Shown here piece by piece: positions 11,108 through 22,277 of a stretch of 64,000 nt of DNA. The DNA comes from Kingdonia uniflora (taxonomy: Eukaryota; Streptophyta; Magnoliopsida; Ranunculales; Circaeasteraceae). Position 1 is the stretch's first letter; each line of letters begins with the position of its first letter. The notes beneath the pieces were generated by a model. The model made no database searches, was not told where the DNA came from, and saw only the letters and a list, made by a program, of their open reading frames with translations. The stretch is from the NCBI GenBank assembly GCA_014058105.1, contig JACGCM010000679.1, forward strand, positions 1,178,001-1,242,000, read 5' to 3'. A program made the translations under genes and the position numbers.

Positions 11108-13176
11108 AGACTAGTAAATGAGGATGAGGACGATGAAAACGAACCGAGTATATCTGGTTGAGGTCGAGGTAATGAGAGTAGTGATATGGAAGTGTTGGAA
11201 ATTGCAATGGATGCCCCATTGGCAATAGTAGTACCATATGTTGGAGCATCGACTAGAAGCCGTCGTAGGGCTCCAATATTTGGAGAGAGCGACGAAGAAG
11301 AAAATGAGGAGGGGGAAAGAAAGGGAAGGAAGGAACTGTAGAACCTTCTGTGATGAGAGAGATGAAGGGGAAGGGGAAGAGAGTGATTGTAGTGAAGGTA
11401 CGGATGAGGAGGGGACAACTGTGGGGCCGGTCTCGCCTCCAGAAAGGCAAGGCTGGATCGATTCATGGCAAAACATAGGTTGGCGAAGGTGGGTGTTATT
11501 CTGGTGCCATTAAGGGGCGAGTATACGTTTAAGGATTCCCCCCAGGAGGGGATTATGTCGTTCAGAGGCCAAATTCGTTTAGGAATGCTGAACTTTTGGG
11601 ATGTAGCCCCATGCTAGATGAATGACAACTTTTATGAAATGATTAGGGTGGTCGAAAGGATGAATGTTAAGTTGAAACGCGATGGGAGGCGTTTTATTGA
11701 GTGGTCTGACATAGTATCATTCTATTCGAGGAAAGCATATAAGAAGGTATATAAGGACATATTACATTCAGTGCCATTCGAACAAACTATGGTTATTTGA
11801 CCTGTGTTTTACTGGGCGTGGGTGGGATAAGGATTTGCTGGTGGTGAAGGGGAGCTATGAGAATACAACGAGGGAGGATGAATTTAAGCTAAAGAACAGG
11901 TTGTTCAAAGCAAGTAAGTTAGTAGTCAAAGTATATTGATTGTGTGGCTCGAATAAACTGTTGATCTTTTCTTCATTGTTTTGCATAACCCACCAATAAT
12001 GGATTGAAGAACCCGAGGACCTATATTGATGAGCTTATCAACCAAAGCAAAAAGTGCGTGAATAAGGTATTTCAAAAGTTGGGTATTGTTAGAAAGAGAC
12101 AAAAGAAGACGGACACGTTACTGAGAGACGTTCCAGTTGTTGTAGGGTCATCAAGGAGGAAAAAAAAGGAGGTACCTCAGCAAGGGCAGGTGAGATCGAA
12201 AACGATGATCTGACTCGAAAGTCTAGCTTTGTACCAAGGGCTCACCGAGGATGGCCCGGAATAACATGGTCGAGCGTGCCCGAGACTGTTCCCAAAGTAA
12301 TTCGGCAGACCAACAAAGGCAAAGGCAAAGTCATAGACGAAGGCTCGACAACCCATCTAACGAATAGAACTGGGCGAAAGAGGACCTGTGAGCTGATGGT
12401 CAACGAGGATGACCCATTCGAGGCTAGGTGACACTCGGTCGAACAAGAATTGAACTTCCGAGTAACGACCGAGTCGATGATAACTCTCTGCAACACTAAC
12501 CCAGATGAAGCGGGGTGGAAAGTTGGCAAAGTTCTGTACCAAGTAAGTATTTTGGATCTTTGAAAATGAAATTATGCTTCAAGAACTGGTAATTAGTCGA
12601 GTATTCGTACAGGTAAGTGCTTAGATTATATCTTTCAACAAAGTACTGAAGGTATCGAGTGAAAAGCTGAAGAAGTCGAGGGACAGGCTGGAGCTCGTGC
12701 AGGGGACCATTCTATTGCTGGAGAATCGGGTCGGTGTACTAGAACGAGATCAGTTACAGATTCGAGCTAATACCACGAGGAAAACCCAAGATGCGATCAT
12801 TGATTATTACCAGAGGGTAGCGGTACTAGAGGCGAAGCTGGCTAGTAAGGAGGAGTAGCTGCAAAATAATTGTGCACGATTCCAGGCACAGTATGACCAG
12901 GAGTATGACGTGACCACAGCCCTGAAAAATTTTGTAGATGGGTTGGGATACGATCCAGAGACCTTCAAACTCTACCCTCTAATAGATGAAGATATTGAAG
13001 ATATTATACGGGCAGACATGATAGAAGTGAACCCTGTATGTGGAGGTGCTAGAGATGCGTTAGCTGATCCCACAGTCGAAGGGGATGGTGTTGATACTGG
13101 TAATGCTATAGTGGATTCTGTGGTCGAAGGTGGTATTATTGGAGAAACCTTGGTGGTGAGGAAGTGGCGGCGGTGA
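11108..13176 (+). pseudogene. Tat-1 antisense ORF (aORF)
   Basis: The first block starts near 11108 (MRLVNEDEDDENEPS) with a TGA after SISG, shared with Tat-2. An acidic region follows, then LAKVGVILVPL, YTFKDSP and FRGQIRLGMLNFWDV (about 11470-11620), where 36 bp are missing relative to Tat-2. Next come NFYEMIRVVE and WSDIVSFYSRKA (11618-11740), YENTTREDEFKLK and LCGSNKLL (11850-11960), a basic part (12004-12210), and a probable coiled coil (12650-12860: KLKKSRDRLELVQG, VAVLEAKLASKEE). The C-terminus runs 12910-13176 (ALKNFVDGLGYDPETFKLYP). Frames change several times and stops occur. It resembles putative gypsy-type transposon proteins. The function is unknown. Confidence 0.7.
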
Positions 13177-13393
13177 TGGAGAATGTGAGCGACCCGGTGT
13201 AAGAATGTTTAGAGGAAGGACTTGGATTGGTTTTTATTTTGTAATAAATTTTTTGATGTTGTGTGTTCGATAGGTAAAGTTGAACAATTTGGTATGTACT
13301 TGAATATCGGAGTATTCGAAAAGATTTGCTGGTATATTTGGCGTGTAAATTGGAGAAAGCTAGAAACAGTAGGTTGGTTATGAATCGAAGCAG

Positions 13394-14040
13394 GAAGTTT
13401 ATTGGACTTCGAAGGTCGCCCCTGAGTATTTCTATCCAAGGGTTTGATCCGAATGAAGCGTAATGTGGTAGACCCTAATGGATCCCTGAGTGTCCGGTTT
13501 GTCAACCATCCATGCCCATTGGGAGTGCTCGAATTGGAACCTTGAAAACTTTGAGGTCGCCCCCAAGTATCAGTCGGGTTGAAGGGCTGACATGATACTT
13601 ATGTTTGACCAACTCAAGAAGTTCACTGAACTTCGAAGGTTGCCCCCAAGTATTTTTAGCCGCGGGTTTGATCCTAAGTGAAGCATATTATGGTCGGCCC
13701 CAATACATCCCCGAGTATCCGGCATGCCGATCATTCATGCCACTCAAGAGTGCTCGAATTGGAATCATGAAAAACTTTGAGGTTGCCCCCAAGTATCAGT
13801 CGGGTCGAGGGGTTGACATGATACTTAGGTTTGACCAACTCAAGAAGTTTACTAGACTTTGAAGGTCACCATCGGGTATTTCTAGCTGCGGGTTTGATCC
13901 TAAATGAAGCATAATGTGGTCGGCCCCAATACATCCCCGAGTGTCCGGTCTGTCGACCATTCATGCCACTCAGAAGTGCTCAAATTAGAACCCTGAAAAA
14001 ATTTGAGGTCACCCCCAAGTATCAGTCGGGTCGAAGGGTT
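13394..14040. repeat. 225-bp tandem repeat, about 2.9 copies, inside Tat-1
   Basis: Copies start at 13394, 13618 and 13844 with GAAGTT(T/C)A(C/T)T(A/G)(A/G)ACTT, giving periods of 224 and 226 bp. Each holds GGTCGCCCCC-like, GGGTTTGATCC and AAGTATCAGTCGGGT words. The last copy stops at 14040, where sequence shared with Tat-3 resumes. Tandem repeats between pol and the 3' LTR are a known habit of Tat-lineage elements and can seed satellite DNA. Confidence 0.9.
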
Positions 14041-15073
14041 TACGCCAATCTTTGGGATCGAGGCTCTCGCCCCCGATATCGATAGAATTGATTTCTATTT
14101 GGGCGATACTTGGGCGTTTGAGCACTTCAATAGTAATCGGGATTTGGATTGGCCAAGCATGGCGGCAATGTAAGCGAGGACGTCGGCATGCCTATCCATG
14201 CGCTGGCGGACGAGTGTGGCATACTCAGCCATGCGATCGTTTGCCTAATTTTTGCCAGTGTACTATCTCTGAATAAGCTGGAAATCAGTAAACACTGCAA
14301 GTTTGGGGACACCAAGTTCAAGAGTGATATATAGTCCATGTATTAAAGCTTCGTACTCGGCCTCATTGTTAGTACATTCGAAGTTTAATTTGATAGCCTT
14401 TTCGATGCGGTCATTGGAAGGTGTGACCAGGACGATACCTATATCAGAACTATTTGGTCCTGCAGATCCATCTGAAAAGAGATGCCAACCCGTGTTGGGA
14501 TTCCAAGGGTCAGTCTATTCAGGCTGATCTTCAGGTAGATCATCTTTGTGTTCTTCCCAACCGAAGATCGGCTGGGAAGTCGGCAAGAAAATCGGCCACT
14601 ACCTGCCCTTTTTCAAAGGTAATATCATGTTCGCCAAGGGATACGAACCACTGTTGCACTCATCTGTATTTATCTTTTATACTGAGGAGTTCTCGAAGAG
14701 GGTAACTGGTAATGAGGCGTATGTGGTGCTCCTGAAAGTATGGTTTTAGCTTTTGAGAGGTATAAACAAGAATAAACAATAGACGTTCGAGTTTAGTGTA
14801 TCGTGTTTCGGTAGAGGTTAGGGTCTTGCTGATAAAATAGATGGGTTTCTCGATACTGGCATTGATTCGGATGAGGACCGAGCTGATAGAAGTCTCGATG
14901 ACTGCGAGATAAAAAGTGAGTACTTCGCCTTCGACCAGGGTACTGATGATAGGGGGTTGGCCAAGGTAAGTTTTGAGTTCGAGAAAAGTTTGTTCGCATT
15001 CGAGGGTCTAGTTAATTTCGGGGTTCTTCTTTTTGGCTTTATGAACACCTTGATCACATAAAAGGAAGAATAG
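14041..15073 (-). pseudogene. Tat-1 RNase H region
   Basis: The minus strand reads FSDGSAG (about 14460, first catalytic Asp kept), GIVLVTPS, NNEAEYEALIHG (catalytic Glu) and LELGVPKLAVFTDFQL (third Asp). This is the second RNase H block of Tat elements. Towards RT (14793-15073), a decayed first RNase H with several frame changes is suggested but not clear. The left end at 14041 meets the tandem repeat where Tat-3 continues into an integrase remnant. Confidence 0.75.
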
Positions 15074-16247
15074 CTAAGCATAACGGTCAGAGGATTTGGG
15101 GATAAAGCAGTTTAGGGCAGCTATTTTGCCAGCGACCGTTTGGACGTCTTTCCTGGTTTGGGGAGAGGGCATATCGACGGGGGCTCCAATTTGGGTAGGG
15201 TCGATCTCGATGCCTCGTTTGCCAATATGGTGACCTAAGAACGTTCCTGAAGATACGCCGAATTGGCACTTGTCGGGGTTTAGTTTCATATTGTATGTTC
15301 GAAGAATCAAAAAGATGTCAGTCGAATCTTGTATATGGGTATGGCTCTGGAGGTTCTTTACATAACATGTCGTCGATATAAACTTCGACCAACTTGCCAA
15401 ACAAAGGTTTGAGCATGGTGGTAACAAGGCGTTGGTAAGTGGCACCCGCGTTTTTTAGGCCGAAGAGCATCACGTTAAAATAGTAAAGTCTTTGTTCTGT
15501 GATAAACAAAGTTTTAAGTTAATCTTCAGGGAGAAGAGATACCTGGATTTAACCTAAAGCTACGTCCATCATAGATAGACGTGCATGACTGGCTGTTGCG
15601 TCCAGGAGCACTGAAATGATCAGAAGACAGAAACTGTCCTTCGGTATGTGTTTATTAAGATCTATGAAGTTGACGCAGATTCGAATCTTGCCATTCTTCT
15701 TGGGGACAACGACAATATTCGAGATCCAATCGACGTATTTGACTTTTTTGATAAAACCAGCTGTCAAAAGTTTTTTGATCTCGAGGTTCACTGCTTCTCG
15801 AATCCTCGGTGCCAAAGTGCGCTTCTTTTGCTTCACAGCTATGGATTTCGGGATAAGGTTAAGTCGATGGCAGGCCAGGGTAGGGTCAACGTCGGGCATC
15901 TCATAGAACGTCCAAGCGAAGACATCATTATTTGCTCGAAGGAACGTGGTGAGCTCGTAGCTTTCTTCAGAATCTAAAAAACTACCAATGAATGTACCTC
16001 GACCAGGCCATCGAGTTTGACGTAAACAGTAAGTACGATAGGTATGGTAGAAGGAATCGAGGGTGTGGGGAGAGAAAGGTACAATGATTGCTATGGTTTT
16101 ACCAGTTTCTTGGTATGGTCGATCTCGGGGTGCTCGCATGAGCGGGCGAGATGTTGGGAGCCTTTTATGTTCTACGTGCCACAAGGGGTAGTGAAACGTA
16201 ATGTCTGGTGATAGGTAGAAGGTATGGCTTTCATGGCATAAAGCCAA
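15074..16247 (-). pseudogene. Tat-1 reverse transcriptase
   Basis: The 16247-15549 ORF carries FVAWTFYEMPDVDP-like text (reads DVFAWTFYEMPDVDP), AGFIKKV, NIVVVPKKNGKIRICVNFID and LDATASHARLSMMD. A stop at 15549 interrupts. RT resumes at 15509-15318 with FGLKNAGATYQRLV and VEVYIDDMLCK (catalytic YIDD intact), then shifts frame to 15445-15074 with MKLNPDKCQFGVSSGTFLGH and RGIEIDP. One stop and one frameshift remain in an otherwise recognisable Ty3/gypsy RT. Confidence 0.88.
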
Positions 16248-16826
16248 TCACGCCCTAGAATGCCCAGATATTCAGACTTCTTGTCGATGATAAGAAAATT
16301 GGCTTGGAGGGTAACTGAACCGGTGGTGACAGGGAGGCTAAGGCTACTGATGGCGACCTCGGTTGAGTTCGACATTGGCTGGTGTTATAAGGTCGGTTTT
16401 TTGTATGACGCGGACGGTCTGGAGATAAAGCACGTCTGCTGCATTGTCCGTATCAATAAGCATTGTGTGTAAGACGAGATGCCTGACCTTGATCATGATG
16501 ACCAAAGGGTCAAAATGGGGGAAACAGACGTGATAGGTGTCACAATCGATGAAGGATATACCTTCAAGTTGAGGGTATTGGCTAGATTCGGGTAGAAGGA
16601 TGGGTAATTTCTCCGGATAAGTAAGCTTACAACATTCTTCGACTTGTTTGCACTTGCTTCGAGTATGACCACTGTCGATGTTATTATCTTTAATGAGGTG
16701 GAGTTGGGAAATATGTACCTTGGCTGGGTCAGTATTTAGAGTGGGTTGAGGCTTGAGGTACGACCCGTCGAGATAACTGGGGAGATCAGCAACATATTGA
16801 TGTAGACGACCAGCTTTGAAAATCAT
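16172..16826 (-). pseudogene. Tat-1 aspartic protease
   Basis: The ORF 16826-16344 begins with AGRLHQYVADLP and carries the active-site region LIDTDNAADVLYL. The expected DTG (or DSG) is DTD here, so the flap glycine is lost. Tat-3 keeps DTG at the same place. The domain continues in another frame (16375-16172) with LGILGRDWLYAMKAIPS. A frameshift separates the two parts. Confidence 0.8.
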
Positions 16827-16990
16827 TTCTAGTGATCATTGTAGAGCATAACACTTGTTTGTGGGGTGGCAGTTACATTTGCGATTTTGGCAGTAGGGCT
16901 CATCCTTTCAGACCTCGATGGGGAAGGGAGTGCGCCATATAGGATCGGCCAGGATGTGTGTGAAAAGGGTGTTGATGGGGGCAGTGAGTT

Positions 16991-17710
16991 TCAGTATGAT
17001 GGGCATGGGCCATTTTTTGCGAGGTTCAGAAGACTTAGCGTCGAAATAAGGGCGTTTACGACTGTCGGTTTCTTGTGAGATGGAAACGACCATGGGTTTA
17101 GTCGATGGTCAAGGTTTATTGTGGTTGGTGGTCGAGGCTTGTCCCTGGAGATTAGATTCGCGGAGACGTTCGAGGTCGATATACCCGTTGCTTTGGATAG
17201 CATCTCCTCGAGTGTTTGTTGCTTTTGGAGTATGATGTACTCCTTAACGCGGCTATGGTATGGAAGGGCGTTAGAGTACGCGAGAACAGCGTTCGCACAA
17301 TCAAGGTTTTTGACTTTGCGCGATTCATCGACAAAACGCCCGGTGAAAGTTTCAAACGTTTCGTTGGGTGACTTGCGAAAGTTGAAGAGAGTACCAACTC
17401 GGACCTCACAGACTTTATTAAAAGCAAACTGGGAGATGAAAAGGTTCGACAGTTGTTTAAAACTTTGGATGGAGCTATTAGTGAGGCTGTGGTACCATTT
17501 GAGAGGGCTGCCAGTGAGACTGGTGGGAAACATACGACACGAGATGTGGTCGGCTGCTGAATACTGGCATAAAGCATTTTGAAACTTGAGGACATAAGAC
17601 TGGGGGTCGGTATTGCGGTATTTGTGGATTTTTGGGGTATGGAAATTTGGAGGTACATCGACAGCGAGGAGCTTCGGGCAAATAGGGTTGTTGAAACGGC
17701 TCTAGGAGTT
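16991..17710 (-). pseudogene. Tat-1 gag
   Basis: Retrotransposon gag domain on the minus strand. The open frame runs upstream of the first Met (17533) to at least about 17705. Motifs are DHISCRMFPTSLTGSPLKWYH, SFKQLSNLFISQF, TFETFTGRFVDESRKV and LEEMLSKATG. It ends at 16991. A downstream Cys/His stretch (PTNKCYAL, about 16850) lies beyond a stop. Capsid-like role inferred from the family. Confidence 0.82.
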
Positions 17711-18425
17711 CAGAGTGGGGCTTGCGCTGATGCGAATGGCGGCATAAATTTTTTGGTTGAGTTCCAGCTGTGTAAGGTAAGCAGGATGGGGGGAGAACGA
17801 TGGGGTTTAGGGTGATAAGGTTGCAGGTTTGGGGTGTGTTCAGCACTGCGTTCGCTGAGGCGCTCCCGAGCAGGGCGTCGTGTGGGGTGTCGGGAAGTTC
17901 GATGGGTAGAGTCGGATGAATCTTTCATAGGGGGGACACCAAGATGGACTAAGCAGGTGGGTATGACGGTGGGGGCACCCTCGGCGCCAAGATGAACCAG
18001 AGGGACCTCAATTTGGGGATGGGGCTCAAGTCGGGCGCGGGATGAGACGCGTGAGGAGGCGGGTACCCGAGACCACAGAGGATCGTCTTGGGTTTAAAAT
18101 TGTTGAAGTTCATGAACAGTATGGCGCAATTTTTCTAAAGCACGATGTTGTCGGCTATTATCGTCAAAACGGTACTGCCGTTCAGCCTCAAGTTCTTGTC
18201 GTCTGTCTTTGCGTTCAATACACAACTGGTTAGTATGGTGCTCCTCGGCTTGGGCAAATTGTTGGCTGATGAGGCCGAGTTAGGCCGCTATTCCGTCGGT
18301 GGAGTTTCTGACGATGGACGATGGCAGAGGTTGAGCGAAGGGTGGGGGGCCATTGAGTATGGCTATAAGGGGAAAGAAAGAGAAAAGAGGGATTGGTCAG
18401 GGTGGGTCTAGCACAAACGGCGCCA
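17711..18425 (-). other. Tat-1 5' leader and primer-binding site
   Basis: Untranslated leader between gag and the 5' LTR. The PBS (18408-18425) reads TGGCGCCGTTTGTGCTAG on the minus strand, two bases from the LTR. TGGCGCCGTT at this place is characteristic of Tat/Ogre elements; the rest differs from the usual tRNA match. The part near 18100-18300 is conserved in Tat-3 (63850-64000). Confidence 0.75.
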
Positions 18426-18427
18426 AA

Positions 18428-19101
18428 TGTAGGGAACTAGTTTCGTGGAGGGGAAACTTAGCTCTTACACCATGAAGGTTACCCTTGGCTAGAAGCATTG
18501 GCAAATATATAAGACTATAAACAACTAGTTTATTGAACTAACATACTTGCGTGGAGTCCATGAATTGGGTTCTCGACGACCTCTAGCGAGGATTTGAATG
18601 ATAGCTGATATATATTGAGTTAGATGACAGATCGAGTAGGAAGAAAGTTATAGGGCGTTTGAAGATAATCTTGAAGGGGATTTTAGAGAGAGTTTTTCTA
18701 ACCCCTTCATAGTGTCTCCTCCCTCCTATTTATAGGTCATAGGAAAGGGGTGAGTCATCATGGGAGGTCAGATTACATGTATATCCTTTGGGACAACTGT
18801 TTTGTACGTGGAGTCAGTTCTGATACTGTAGTTGTCTGGTGGCTAGTTTTACTGTTCTGTCTGGTGAGTTGGCTGTCAGGTGTGTCTGCCTTCGACCATG
18901 TATCACTATGGTTGAAGTTTCTCTTGTGCTGAGTTCTGGTGCTAATCGTCTATTTATAGGTCATAGGAAAGGGGTGAGTCACCATGGGAAGGCTTCGTGG
19001 AATTAGTTGCTAGTCTTGCTGGGATTCGAGTCTCTAGGTAGGCTTCGATACCGTCTTCGAGTATTCGACTGGTGCTGAAAGGCTGCGAGTAGGCTACCAC
19101 A
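18428..19101 (-). repeat. Tat-1 5' LTR
   Basis: 674 bp; + strand starts TGTAGGGAACTAG and ends GGCTACCACA. Sense TATA at 18726-18735. A ~40-bp block starting with this TATA (CTATTTATAGGTCATAGG on the + strand) recurs at 18950-18987 and replaces TTCGA-rich U3 sequence present in the other LTR. Confidence 0.92.
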
Positions 19102-19350
19102 TCATGCATAAAGTTTAACCAAATCTAGCCTATGCATCATATTCAAGGCATTAGTATGCAAAAATATGTAGAGATCAAAAATAACTCTACTAAAACCATA
19201 CCAAATATTAGATCTAGGCATGGATATTCATAAGAAGTATTATAAACATACATATTATGAGATCTAAAATTTTAACCTTGAAAAAGAGGAGTTTCTAGGG
19301 TTACTTTGATCCAAAAGCTATGAAGAGCAAGAAATTTCTACCCAAAATAA

Positions 19351-19641
19351 GCTCTAATACCAAGAAATTTGTGCTCGAAGGAAGAACAAACGTGCTTGAT
19401 AACGTATAATAGTTTGTAATACTTAGCCAATATAGAGAGTAGTAGAGAGGTTTTATTAGGGCTCCAAAAGGCCAATACTATTTAGTTTCATTAGTTACAT
19501 ACTAAGAGAGTCTCCTTATATTTATAGTAGAGACTCCTAGGTCTCTCTCCCATCCTAAACCAAATGCAAGGGGGTTAGTAATCGATGGTAGCCCAACCCA
19601 CTCCACCATGGGGGACCCACTATAAACCGTGGACTATAACA
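19351..19641 (-). repeat. Copia LTR with primer-binding site
   Basis: The LTR is 19370-19641 (272 bp). On the minus strand it starts TGTTATAGTCCA, has TATAAATATAAGGAGAC, and ends GAGCACA. Next comes TTGGTATTAGAGC (19363-19351), the tRNA-iMet type PBS of plant copia elements. The segment 19350-19107 and its continuation left of Tat-1 (below 9165) should be that element's leader. Confidence 0.82.
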
Positions 19642-20311
19642 CTTAGAAGTGAATTTCCTAGAAAAAGTTCTCAAAATATTTTCCATGAGAAAATGAAATT
19701 TTCTTTAGAATATTTTTTATGCAATCAAATACAACCTTAGTGTCTCCTTATGAGGTAAACAAATATGTTTTGTTTGAGATTAAATGTAATAAAAAAAGAA
19801 GTGAAAAGATGACTCATATTCCAAAAAGTAAGATACCGTTGTGATGAATCGAACCTACAACCACCAAATAAACAAAAAGTTAATTACGATTCAACCCAAG
19901 GCTATTTGCTAATTTATATGTTGCATTATTTTATACATATATTATTTTTAATAGGCCTTTTGGTATCGAAATATATTTTGCGGCCTTCATTTTTTTCGGG
20001 AGCCTTGGGCGACGGCAAAAGCTGCCTTAAAGGTAAGGCCGGCCCTGAATATAATGTTCAAACCCAGTCAGTTTTTTGAGGTGAAAATATCCTAGCAAAT
20101 AGTTCCATGATAGGAGGTGGATAAGCGATTAAGCGCTAAATCCTTGCTAGTTCGTGCACGTATTTAAGGACACATTAGTTTCCACCAATGTCTAAGATTT
20201 TCGTCATTTTTCATCAACTTACAAACCAAAAATCCCTTAATTTGAAAAGTGCCTAAATATATTATTTGACAAACTCCATCAACATAGTCTGGACATCTGG
20301 GAAGCTTTGTC
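19642..20311. other. Flank without recognised gene
   Basis: AT-rich, no coding evidence. Near 20034-20047 the text AAGGCCGGCCCTG resembles one terminus of hAT elements (CAGGGCCGGCC...), but no partner terminus or 8-bp TSD was found. Confidence 0.4.
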
Positions 20312-20318
20312 TATATAC
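20312..20318 (+). promoter_or_regulatory. TATA-like box of the inhibitor gene
   Basis: TATATAC-like stretch (within CTATATACAA), about 65 bp upstream of the ATG at 20377. The spacing fits a short 5' UTR. Confidence 0.45.
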
Positions 20319-20376
20319 AATAGGCCGGCTAGCATTCGAGTAAATAAGGAGTAGAAGTCTGAATAAGAAGAAGAAA

Positions 20377-20711
20377 ATGGCTCATGGCACTTACCCTCCT
20401 TGTCGCTCCTGCTATAGTAAGCTCTTACTGTTTGTTACTATTGTATTTCAACTGTTACCAATCTTCAGCTAGTACTAATATATTTCAAAACTTCTATTTT
20501 GACACATAATGACAAAAGAGAGTTGCCCGAGTTGTTGAGAAAACCGGCACTGGAAGCAAAAGCAATCATGGAGAGAGATAAGCCAACAGTCATGGTTATA
20601 ATAATACCATTTGGCAACAAAACTACTATAGATTTTTGTTGCAATCTGGTGTGGTTGTTTGCCAACAACGATGCCAAACGTACCGTTGCATATATCCCCA
20701 AAATTGGCTGA
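20377..20711 (+). CDS. Potato inhibitor I family protease inhibitor (two exons)
   Basis: Exon 1 is 20377-20416 (MAHGTYPPCRSCY plus one base); the intron 20417-20520 has a GTAAG donor and a GAG acceptor; exon 2 is 20521-20711. The protein is 76 residues, normal for this family, without a signal peptide. The C-terminal core LPELL..A..IMERDKPTV, then DFCC, and the ending VAYIPKIG identify it. Members are small cytosolic or vacuolar inhibitors of chymotrypsin- and subtilisin-like serine proteases. By alignment the reactive site is Ile50-Asp51. The arginines that normally buttress the loop are replaced (Leu56, Trp58; Cys53 at P3'), and the usual Trp before PEL is Leu. It may be a divergent or weakened copy. 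The gene converges on the minus-strand gene ending at 22278. Confidence 0.85.
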
Positions 20712-22277
20712 AACACTATTATCAATAATGTCATCTTCTTATAGAGTATGGGGGAAGATGTGTGAATAATTTAAATAAAATGAAAGTTTCAGTAAAATAA
20801 ATCTCAATTTGCAGTTTTTTTATAATGAGAAAAGTCGGGCCTTTTATTTGATAATTCAAGTAGCGCCATTGCAACCTAAATTAATATTCATTTCCTTGTT
20901 CTAGCACAATCGGATTCTCGATTGGATTCTCTTTCTTAATGCACTTGATTTTTCTCTTTTCATTTATTTTGTCTCCTCTTATAGTTGCTCCAGTTTTTGG
21001 GCATGATTTTAAGACGTTTATATCCGATAAATATTTTGTAATCTACCATATGCATTAGTCTTAAGACTCCGCCAAATATTTAGCAATCAATTATAAATCT
21101 GGGAATATGATTTTGTTCCAGTTTTACCAATAAATGACTTGGATTCTAGTTTATTAGCTTACATAGTAAGTATTAAAAGTAAAAATATTCAGTCGAGAAT
21201 AAGAATGTAATATATTTCCCTTCACTGAGGTGAATTTCGAAAGTGATTTTGGACTGATATATCTGCACCTGGTAATTATAAAATAGATATTTAGATTTGT
21301 TTAAGCTTTGAACATCGAGGTTCGAGCTTGTAATTGTAAGAAACCAAACAATTTTGCTCCTCTACATCAAACGACGTCGATAGTTATGTAGTCAAGGCTA
21401 TCCTTTCTGGGTAGAAGAAACGACTGGCATTGTACAAACTAGGAGATGCAAAGTGGAGTTTCATACAACATAAAGTCCCAGACAAGATATGTGACTACAA
21501 GATCTCGCTTATTATGATGGCCAACTTTACGCTTTTGAGAGATCACGTATAAAGACGTAGATGTTTGTGATAGTGCTACTTCCTACGGTAGTTAAGTATT
21601 TTGCTCAGAGGAAAATTTGGTTGCATTGAGGGAGACATCATGGTGTGAGGGAGACATCATGGTGAGCCTCTAGTTTAGCGTCTCTATGTTTTACGGGCCT
21701 ATAGATCCATAGGATTAAAAACTATCGTTTAAACAGTCCCAAGCAGAGTATCAACCTCTAGCAACAATAGATGAGAAGGACAAATACCGTGTAGCCTATC
21801 ATTGGGGAGCTACCGCATGATCAGCAAATTTGGCAGATAGGTAATTTCTACAACAATATGGCGTACCTGAACCGAGGCCCTATCACATGATCAGAGGAAT
21901 ACCTCCTGTTTGAACTTCACATAAGTTCAGTCATCACTTGGAACAGAAAATATCTAAGACACGTATTTACTCACCGCATACAAGTATCCAGAAAGCAGCA
22001 AAGATAAAATCAACCATTTCGAAATTTATATCCTACGTATAAGCCTAATAGGCAATAGTTCTTTGATTTCATAAAACATAACAACATCACGTGTACTCTC
22101 TCATATCTAGGTTTAACATCTATTACCATTTTTGTTGCTATAAGCATATCCTACACTTTAGTCAGATGATGACCATGCAGTACCCTGAATATGAATAATA
22201 GTGCTTTAATCATGAAACTTATAAGACTTATACTTGAAGAACCAGAAATTGAAGTTGTAAGAGAAGCTCATCAGTCA
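20712..22277. other. Intergenic region between two convergent genes
   Basis: AT-rich, no supported coding sequence. A short direct repeat GAGGGAGACATCATGGTG occurs twice near 21625-21665. The right part should hold the 3' UTR of the minus-strand gene. Confidence 0.5.

Larger units (their letters stand above)
9170..19101 (-). mobile_element. Tat-1: Tat-like Ty3/gypsy element with LTRs, TSD and antisense ORF
   Basis: Full LTR-to-LTR element of 9932 bp flanked by TCATG on both sides (9165-9169 and 19102-19106). In minus orientation the order is 5' LTR (19101-18428), PBS, leader, gag, protease, RT, RNase H, a 225-bp tandem repeat, an antisense ORF on the + strand, PPT and 3' LTR (9868-9170). The PBS TGGCGCCGTT is the Tat/Ogre type. 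No integrase is visible between RNase H and the 3' LTR. Gag-pol has stops and frameshifts and the protease motif is DTD, so the element is not autonomous. The host site looks like a copia leader. Confidence 0.93.

Noticed and set aside
20034..20047. hAT terminus (AAGGCCGGCCCTG)
   Set aside because: No matching opposite end or 8-bp TSD in the window.
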